Origin: Ferruginibacter sp.
GTDB taxonomy: Bacteria; Bacteroidota; Bacteroidia; Chitinophagales; Chitinophagaceae
Length of the DNA stretch: 7,433 nucleotides
NCBI GenBank assembly: GCA_025352435.1
Contig: JANXTN010000265.1
Span: 1 to 7,433, forward strand
Direction: 5' to 3'
The notes under the pieces: model-generated
Seen by the model: the letters and a program-made list of their open reading frames with translations, nothing else
Told to the model about the DNA's origin: nothing
The model's database searches: none
Position numbers and translations under genes: made by a program
In this document: piece by piece, positions 6,101 through 7,433 of the stretch
Position numbering within the stretch: position 1 is the first letter of the stretch
Layout: the number at the start of each line of letters is the position of its first letter

Positions 6101-7433
6101 TTTGTTTAACACCCTCAAAATGTACTTGGGTGCAGAAATTAAGCGGAAACAGTTAGAACAGGAGCTGAATCAGATTTTTAATTTGGCACCAGATATAATT
6201 TCTACGGTAGGTAATGATGGTTATTTTAAAAAAATAAATCCTGCTGCAAGTGATTTACTTGAGTACACAGTAGAAGAATTAATGGCAAAGCCTTTAATGG
6301 ATTTTGTCCACCCGGAGGACAGGAATAAAACCGGCAGTGAATTAGATGATCTGATAACCGGTAAAACAACTTATTATTTTGAGAACCGCTACATAACGAA
6401 GTCAGGCAAAATAAAATGGCTTGCATGGACAAGTACGCCATCTTTAGAAGATGAGCTAATATTTGCAGTAGCAAAAAATATTACTGAAAAGAAAGATCTG
6501 GAGGTAGTGCTGAATAAAGCAAACCAGCTTGCCCGAATAGGCAGTTGGGAACTCGACATTGAAAAAGAGTTCCTTTATTGGTCAGATATTACAAAAGAAA
6601 TTCATGAAGCACCTTTAGATTATGTACCAGCCTTAGCGACGGCAATGCATTCCTACAAAGAAGGTAAAAACAGAGATGAGATGAACCAACGGATTGCAGA
6701 TGCTATAGAAAAAGGAATTGCATGGGATGTGGAATTGGAAATTATAACCGAAAAAGGAAATGAAAGATGGATACGATCTATTGGCGAAACGGAATTTAAG
6801 GATGGTAAGTGTATAAAAGTTTATGGCAGTTTACAGGATATTGATGAGCGTAAAAGAGCTGAAGAAAATATTAGAAACAGTGAAGAAAGAAGAGAATTAA
6901 TAATGAACAATGCATTAGATGCTATTATATGTATTGATAAAAACGGGGATATAACTTTCTGGAACCCGCAGGCTCAACATATTTTTGGTTGGGAAGAACA
7001 GGAAGTAATGGGTAAAAAACTTTCAAACATCATTATACCGGAGCAGTATAAAAAGCGCCACGATAACGGTATGAAAAATTATTTTAAAACCGGCAAAGGG
7101 AAAGCTTTAAATACATTGCTTCAACTTTCTGCTATTCGAAAATCAGGAGAAGAATTTCATATTGAATTGACGGTGCTCCCTATAGAGCAGCACAATGAAG
7201 AATTTTTCTGTGCATTTATAAGAGATATCACAGAACGTAAAATTTCTGAAACAAGATTACTGCAACTGAACCACGACCTGCAAAAGCAAACAAAAGATAT
7301 GATAGCTGTGAACACAGAACTGGAACAGTTTGCATATGTCGCCTCCCACGATTTGCAGGAGCCCCTAAGAATGATAACAAACTTTATAACACAGCTCGAA
7401 AAAAAGTATGAACATTTATTGGATGAAAAGGGA
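192..7433 (+). CDS. Giant multi-PAS/GAF sensor histidine kinase, 3' end missing
   Basis: One open frame of 2414 codons runs from ATG 192 to the window edge without a stop. It encodes a two-component sensor kinase: tandem sensory domains feeding a HisKA dimerisation domain, which autophosphorylates and passes phosphate to a response regulator. I read 16 PAS domains (residues about 22-1396, 1571-1820 and 1993-2350), two GAF domains (1400-1567, 1822-1990) and the start of HisKA (2360 onward, H-box histidine 2386). Most PAS domains end in a D-I/V-T-E-R/K-K-like linker. No signal peptide or membrane helix is visible, so a cytosolic sensor is inferred. ATG 192 is chosen because TAA lies immediately before it and the in-frame ATG 252 is preceded by a G-rich run only one base away. 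The first 20 residues are lysine-rich and probably disordered. HATPase_c, needed for kinase activity, lies outside the window. The ligands are unknown. The H-box (SHDLQEPLR) is of the type shared with phytochrome-like kinases, but no phytochrome module is present. Confidence 0.95.
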   Translation, partial: MIPKKKSDSKEKNEDSFKGGMYKSLIENSNSAIFLSTPNGNIEEVNSAAEQMFGYSKAELLKLGRQGILDHTDPNLHLMLADRKETGKISGELIGIKKNGEKFSIAFTSSIFKTNDHEEYTCTIMQDITGRKVIEEQMLLMLNNTEEGFILLDTNLGIINFNKQIKNIYKKYLQLNMEKGLSILQFVQPERLAEVQVIYRNALEGKITYKVLETKGEDGSSHYFKVKYAPSKNEFDEITGIFISLKETTEETKSNIELQKRQKKLEQAEVNYRELFEKSFDGICIHDLHNGQVLDLNHRACEIFGYKKDDFLKNELNVFEVDFPDFNSALQPKLIEAGKDNPQSFEWKLKDRKGGYNWIEISLQKATIAGVERILVYYRLINDRKNAALQSELQRKDKEALINSTDDLIWSVGTDFKLLAANDAYKAMVQIISNKPVNEGDSVLITEFDEILNTKWKRYFERALGGEKYTINEQIFNPQTQSINYGLISFNPIFGNTNEIVGVACYSKNITELTEQQLAIETTKAELDNVMNSSMDMICTVAKDNRIVRVNAASESILGYKPEELIGKFIFDFVYDEDKDETQKHAQEVMAGEGKAHYYNRYVRKDGSLVYLEWTAQWNEKTKYRYGVARDVTAKVEAENKLKLSEQRFKSLVQDGGDMIAIIDANANYTYVSPTSFSILGYKPKEFDLKNAFDFIHAEDVEMVQSQFGLLQDTKKITLQPFRFKHKNGLWRWIETTLTNLIDEPSIQGIVANSRDITERKNIEAALLITKENYKDLFENSPAPMLIFDFETLQIIDCNIETLLKYGYTKEEFLQLTIKDIRPQEDIIKIEAVVRDEKTYGAIHKNVWRHKKKSGEIMYMDISGHLIDYDGRRVSFVMLIDVTEKLKMEEEKEFEKRDKEALINNTKDLIWSVSKDYKLLAANNAYVSNMKLLTGITVTAGNDDMLEEYFTKPYLNFWRASYERGFKGENFKEEIYSEAMGNRDERWLEVNFNPIYNEKEVTGVACNARDITERKNAAEELSISEEKYRLLFYHSIVPKMIYDIKTLTVLEVNQKAIEHYGYSKAEFLQLNIKYLSPKEDFEKFDIIIKDALEKESSVSGVVTHIKKNGEHIKVEFAENKILYNNKNCRIIVIHDVTEREAALQILKVKDAQLETAQQIAKLGYWQLNIKTQAIFWSKEIYKIWDLQEDFKPDESFFISTLHPNDKINFIQKQNAAINEEKNFDIEHRIILADGTIKWIHEKARIEKSLNGEVVFFSGTAQDITERKTAEEKITHSNERYEHVTKATYDAIWEWDIEKNTIYRAEGFERTFGFNLNEINTPETVWENFIHEEDRQQANESIHSAIKSDKDYWSHEYRLIKPSGEHAYVEDRAYILRNAAGEAQRVIGALRDITERKYYHDLEILERDILEKNAQGDKSIEEVIGNYIVGIQKLHPGMICSTQKLEHNRLYNISSPDLPQDFLAVINGVAIGDNEGSCGTAAYLKEKITVTDIATDIRWTKYRDTALHAGLKACWSTPIFNSKNNVIATFAIYYQKIKTPTAQEENTINRAANILQTILESYHRQAALLESNQRYLNVTKATFDAIWDWNISSDEVYWGESYKQLFGQIEDDQLNDIEKVIARLAPDEKEKILSSADDAIKGTAANWILEHRYLKADKSYAYVLNKALIVRDENGNATRVFGAMQDITQQKKEEQRLKLMSSVVTSTNDAVLITEAEPFDEPGPKIVYANAAFAKMTGYTDDELIGKTPRMFQGPKTDKLQLKRLKESMKKWEACEVTIMNYKKNGEEFWSNFTISPVADEKGWFTHWISVERDVTEPKNEELQKELLRKIRIIFNEPMGIKVTLDKVLKDVTLFGDFCFAESWLLSADKKEIKRVTYYVADVKIRSRLKKTSQLHVQKRGEGIVGKAWETMELQNWEANKKSLPILDEAVLVNAGVNKLYALPFLNNAEIIGVLVFGLTSPEQNFVKNENLFNTLKMYLGAEIKRKQLEQELNQIFNLAPDIISTVGNDGYFKKINPAASDLLEYTVEELMAKPLMDFVHPEDRNKTGSELDDLITGKTTYYFENRYITKSGKIKWLAWTSTPSLEDELIFAVAKNITEKKDLEVVLNKANQLARIGSWELDIEKEFLYWSDITKEIHEAPLDYVPALATAMHSYKEGKNRDEMNQRIADAIEKGIAWDVELEIITEKGNERWIRSIGETEFKDGKCIKVYGSLQDIDERKRAEENIRNSEERRELIMNNALDAIICIDKNGDITFWNPQAQHIFGWEEQEVMGKKLSNIIIPEQYKKRHDNGMKNYFKTGKGKALNTLLQLSAIRKSGEEFHIELTVLPIEQHNEEFFCAFIRDITERKISETRLLQLNHDLQKQTKDMIAVNTELEQFAYVASHDLQEPLRMITNFITQLEKKYEHLLDEKG
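201..209 (+). repeat. A9 homopolymer at codons 4-6 of the kinase
   Basis: Nine consecutive A bases encode Lys-Lys-Lys just after the start codon. Loss of one A would shift the frame and reach a TGA within about 25 codons. The in-frame ATG at 252 lies downstream as a possible restart that would still contain PAS1. Such a tract can be a slippage site for replication or transcription. A-rich runs are common in AT-rich coding DNA, so a regulatory role is only a possibility. Confidence 0.5.
255..947 (+). other. Domains PAS1 (res 22-132) and PAS2 (res 137-252)
   Basis: PAS1 begins YKSLIENSNSAIFL, has the typical asparagine/FGYS segment (VNSAAEQMFGYSKAEL) and the KKNGEKF turn, and ends QDITGRK at 126-132. 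It has the pattern of a general PAS fold. PAS2 begins MLLMLNNTEEGFILLDTN and ends SLKETTEE. It lacks the usual GY motif after the N-terminal helix (NKQIKNIYKKY instead) and its linker is degenerate, so it is a more diverged PAS. A charged helix (residues about 253-270, rich in K, Q and E) joins PAS2 to PAS3 and looks like a signalling coiled coil. No cofactor-binding residues can be assigned. Confidence 0.8.
1005..1736 (+). other. Domains PAS3 (res 272-385) and PAS4 (res 397-515)
   Basis: PAS3 begins YRELFEKSFDGICIHD, carries the FGYKKDDFL segment and the tryptophan-containing strand KGGYNWIEI, and ends in a degenerate NDRK linker. PAS4 begins DKEALINSTDDLIWSV and ends SKNITELTEQ. PAS4 is the sister of PAS8: 23 of the first 29 residues are identical (397-425 against 898-926). 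PAS3 starts 500 residues before PAS7 and shares its YxxLFExS opening. The PAS3-PAS4 pair therefore looks like a paralogue of the PAS7-PAS8 pair. Confidence 0.8.
1767..2474 (+). other. Domains PAS5 (res 526-636) and PAS6 (res 647-761)
   Basis: PAS5 begins ELDNVMNSSMDMICTV, has VNAASESILGYKPEELIGK and the RKDGSLVYLEW strand, and ends RDVTAKV. PAS6 begins QRFKSLVQDGGDMIAIID, has VSPTSFSILGYKPKEF, FIHAEDVEMV and HKNGLWRWIE, and ends RDITERK at 755-761. Both are canonical PAS domains with the GY, H-x-E-D and K-x-G-x-W landmarks of the PAS_3/PAS_9 style families. The pair sits between the two related pairs PAS3-4 and PAS7-8. Joining helices (SEQ and LLITKEN) are short, so signal would pass directly from one domain to the next. 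Confidence 0.85.
2505..3236 (+). other. Domains PAS7 (res 772-886) and PAS8 (res 897-1015)
   Basis: PAS7 begins ENYKDLFENSPAPMLIFD, has KYGYTKEEFLQL and RPQED, and ends IDVTEKL. PAS8 begins DKEALINNTKDLIWSV and ends ARDITERK at 1008-1015. PAS8 is nearly a copy of PAS4 at its N-terminal end. Base-level similarity is still evident there (1380 onward against 2883 onward), with most changes at third codon positions. PAS7 is also clearly related to PAS9, sharing about 24 of 52 aligned residues, including YGY-K-EFLQL-IK. This makes the unit a node of repeated internal duplication. Confidence 0.85.
3264..3992 (+). other. Domains PAS9 (res 1025-1140) and PAS10 (res 1153-1267)
   Basis: PAS9 begins EEKYRLLFYHSIVPKMIYD, has HYGYSKAEFLQL and SPKED, the KKNGEHIKVEF strand, and ends HDVTERE. 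PAS10 begins ETAQQIAKLGYWQLNI, followed by IFWSKEIYKIWDL, LHPND, and the ADGTIKWIHE strand, and ends QDITERK at 1261-1267. The A-x-x-IAxxGxWxxxI...WS pattern marks PAS10 as the PAS_3-like subtype, shared with PAS15 further on. The helix between them (about 1141-1155) is charged and short. Confidence 0.85.
4020..4379 (+). other. Domain PAS11 (res 1277-1396)
   Basis: The domain begins NERYEHVTKATYDAIWEWDI, has FERTFGF, the FIHEED turn and the H-E-Y-R-L strand, and ends RDITERK at 1390-1396. It is a PAS_3-like domain. Its opening is very similar to that of PAS12 (VTKAT-Y/F-DAIW-E/D-W), 294 residues later. Because GAF1 lies between them, either the GAF was inserted between two tandem sisters, or PAS11 was copied across it. 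Confidence 0.85.
4389..4892 (+). other. GAF domain 1 (res 1400-1567)
   Basis: A long N-terminal helix (LEILERDILEKNAQGDKSIEEV) leads into a GAF fold with the recognisable core EGSCGTAAYLKE (1475-1486), then VTDIATDIRW and HAGLKACWSTPIF. This sequence style is common in GAF domains of PAS/GAF kinases and cyclic-di-GMP enzymes. Cysteines at 1439, 1477 and 1513 are present, but Cys1477 and Cys1513 belong to the family pattern and do not by themselves show redox or bilin binding. The chromophore-attachment pattern of phytochromes is not seen. The closing helix (NTINRAANILQTILESYHRQ) runs into PAS12. The ligand is unknown. Confidence 0.85.
4902..5264 (+). other. Domain PAS12 (res 1571-1691)
   Basis: The domain begins NQRYLNVTKATFDAIWDWNI, has a YKQLFGQ segment, the LEHRYLKADKSYAYV strand pair, and ends MQDITQQKK. 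It is the sister of PAS11. Its central turn (RLAPDEKEKI) replaces the usual H-P/E-E-D motif, so this copy has drifted in the region that often lines the ligand pocket. Confidence 0.8.
5277..5651 (+). other. Domain PAS13, LOV-like without photoactive cysteine (res 1696-1820)
   Basis: The domain begins MSSVVTSTNDAVLITEAE, then IVYANAAFAKMTGYTDDELIGK, TPRMFQGPKT, and NYKKNGEEFWSNFTISPV, ending RDVTEPK. The layout and the GKTPRMFQG block correspond to the GxNCRFLQG block of flavin-binding LOV domains. At the position of the adduct-forming cysteine there is proline (residue 1748), so blue-light photochemistry of the LOV type is not expected. The W-x-N-x-x-x-x-P strand is retained. It is probably a general PAS of this sequence group; whether it binds flavin is open. 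Confidence 0.8.
5655..6161 (+). other. GAF domain 2 (res 1822-1990)
   Basis: A helix (LQKELLRKIRIIFNEPMGIK) leads into a GAF-like fold. Features seen are FCFAESWLLSADKKEI, YYVAD, the QKRGEGIVGKAWET block (1897-1910), and LYALPFLNNAEIIGVLVFG, the usual penultimate GAF strands. It closes with NLFNTLKMYLGAEIKRKQLEQEL. The G-E-G-I-V-G-K-A-W motif is typical of GAF_2-type domains. It is much more diverged from GAF1 than the PAS copies are from each other, so the two GAFs were probably gained separately. The ligand is unknown. Confidence 0.75.
6168..6854 (+). other. Domains PAS14 (res 1993-2101) and PAS15 (res 2108-2221)
   Basis: PAS14 begins NQIFNLAPDIISTVGNDG, has INPAASDLLEYTVEEL, FVHPEDRNK, and KSGKIKWLAW, and ends KNITEKK. 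It resembles PAS5 in its canonical pattern. PAS15 begins NKANQLARIGSWELDI, then FLYWSD, and the EKGNERWIRS strand, and ends QDIDERKR. It is of the same PAS_3-like subtype as PAS10 (A-x-x-A/I-x-x-G-x-W). Its central part, LDYVPALATAMHSYKEGKN, lacks the HPED turn. A short helix links it to the final PAS. Confidence 0.8.
6876..7241 (+). other. Domain PAS16 adjoining the kinase core (res 2229-2350)
   Basis: The domain begins NSEERRELIMNNALDAIICID, has WNPQAQHIFGWEEQEVMGK, IIPEQYKKRHDNGMK, and RKSGEEFHIEL, and ends RDITERK at 2344-2350. It is a canonical PAS; the IIPxxYRxxHxxGM pattern is common in the last PAS before a kinase or cyclase domain. A coiled-coil helix (ISETRLLQLNHDLQKQTKDMIAVN, residues 2351 onward) runs from it straight into HisKA, so this is the domain that would pass the integrated signal to the histidine. 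Confidence 0.85.
7269..7433 (+). other. HisKA dimerisation/phosphotransfer domain, partial (res 2360-2414)
   Basis: The sequence LEQFAYVASHDLQEPLR (2377-2393) is a textbook H-box. His2386, codon CAC at 7347-7349, is the expected autophosphorylation site, followed by the conserved D-L-x-E-P-L-R. The first HisKA helix runs on through ITNFITQLEKKYEHLLDEKG, where the window ends, about one helix into the four-helix bundle. The second HisKA helix and HATPase_c (N, G1, F and G2 boxes) must follow outside. Confidence 0.95.

Noticed and set aside
5815..6118. Two overlapping minus-strand open frames opposite GAF2
   Set aside because: They overlap each other in different frames and the coding GAF2 on the plus strand. 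Neither shows a ribosome binding site or a family motif.
4389..6161. Phytochrome-type photosensor (PAS-GAF-PHY)
   Set aside because: Although the H-box is of the phytochrome-like type, neither GAF has the bilin-binding motifs, there is no PHY domain, and the PAS-GAF order does not match a knotted photosensory core.
6226..6474. Minus-strand open frame of 82 codons
   Set aside because: It is opposite PAS14, whose landmarks (FVHPED, KSGKIKW, ITEKK) are intact on the plus strand.
560..7240. Repeated D-I-T-E-R-K-coding segments as a DNA repeat array
   Set aside because: They recur at 300-400 base spacing with varying codons, as expected for conserved PAS-end linkers. They are protein-level repeats, not a CRISPR or other DNA repeat.
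192..7433. Membrane-anchored or periplasmic sensor
   Set aside because: I found no run of about 20 hydrophobic residues and no signal peptide. The N-terminus is lysine- and acid-rich.

Overview
The window is essentially one gene. After about 190 bases of upstream DNA, a single plus-strand reading frame opens at the ATG at 192 and stays open to the last base (7433). That is 2414 codons with no stop, so the gene is cut off by the window edge. It encodes a giant soluble sensor histidine kinase. I read 16 consecutive PAS-type domains, two GAF domains set between the later PAS domains, and the first part of a HisKA dimerisation/phosphotransfer domain with the phospho-acceptor histidine at residue 2386. 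The ATP-binding HATPase_c domain, and any receiver or output domain after it, must lie downstream. Extending the frame by a normal kinase core gives a protein of roughly 2600 residues or more (inference).

Organism: the DNA is AT-rich, with codon choice to match. No Shine-Dalgarno sequence stands before the chosen start, and a TAnnTTTG element lies upstream. The protein is a multi-PAS kinase whose PAS domains end in D-I-T-E-R-K-type linkers and whose H-box reads SHDLQEPLR. Together these suggest a member of the Bacteroidota, perhaps the Chitinophagaceae/Sphingobacteriales side. This is an inference from style, not an identification.

Layout. 1-35: intrinsic terminator, most likely of an upstream gene outside the window. 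48-61: perfect 14-bp palindrome. 72-99: promoter-like elements. 131-152: short inverted repeat overlapping a possible 19-codon upstream ORF (132-191), whose stop codon touches the kinase ATG. 192-7433: the kinase gene. Domain order: PAS1-PAS11, GAF1, PAS12, PAS13 (LOV-like but lacking the photoactive cysteine), GAF2, PAS14, PAS15, PAS16, HisKA (partial). There are no signal peptide or membrane segments in the 2414 residues seen, so the protein probably senses cytoplasmic signals.

The PAS array shows its own history. PAS4 and PAS8 are close relatives (23 of 29 identical residues at their starts, about 501 residues apart). PAS7 resembles PAS9, PAS11 resembles PAS12 although GAF1 now separates them, and PAS10 and PAS15 belong to the same PAS subtype. 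The array therefore looks as though it grew by segmental duplication followed by divergence. No mobile element, RNA gene, CRISPR array or second protein-coding gene is supported. The open frames on the minus strand within the kinase gene are shadows.
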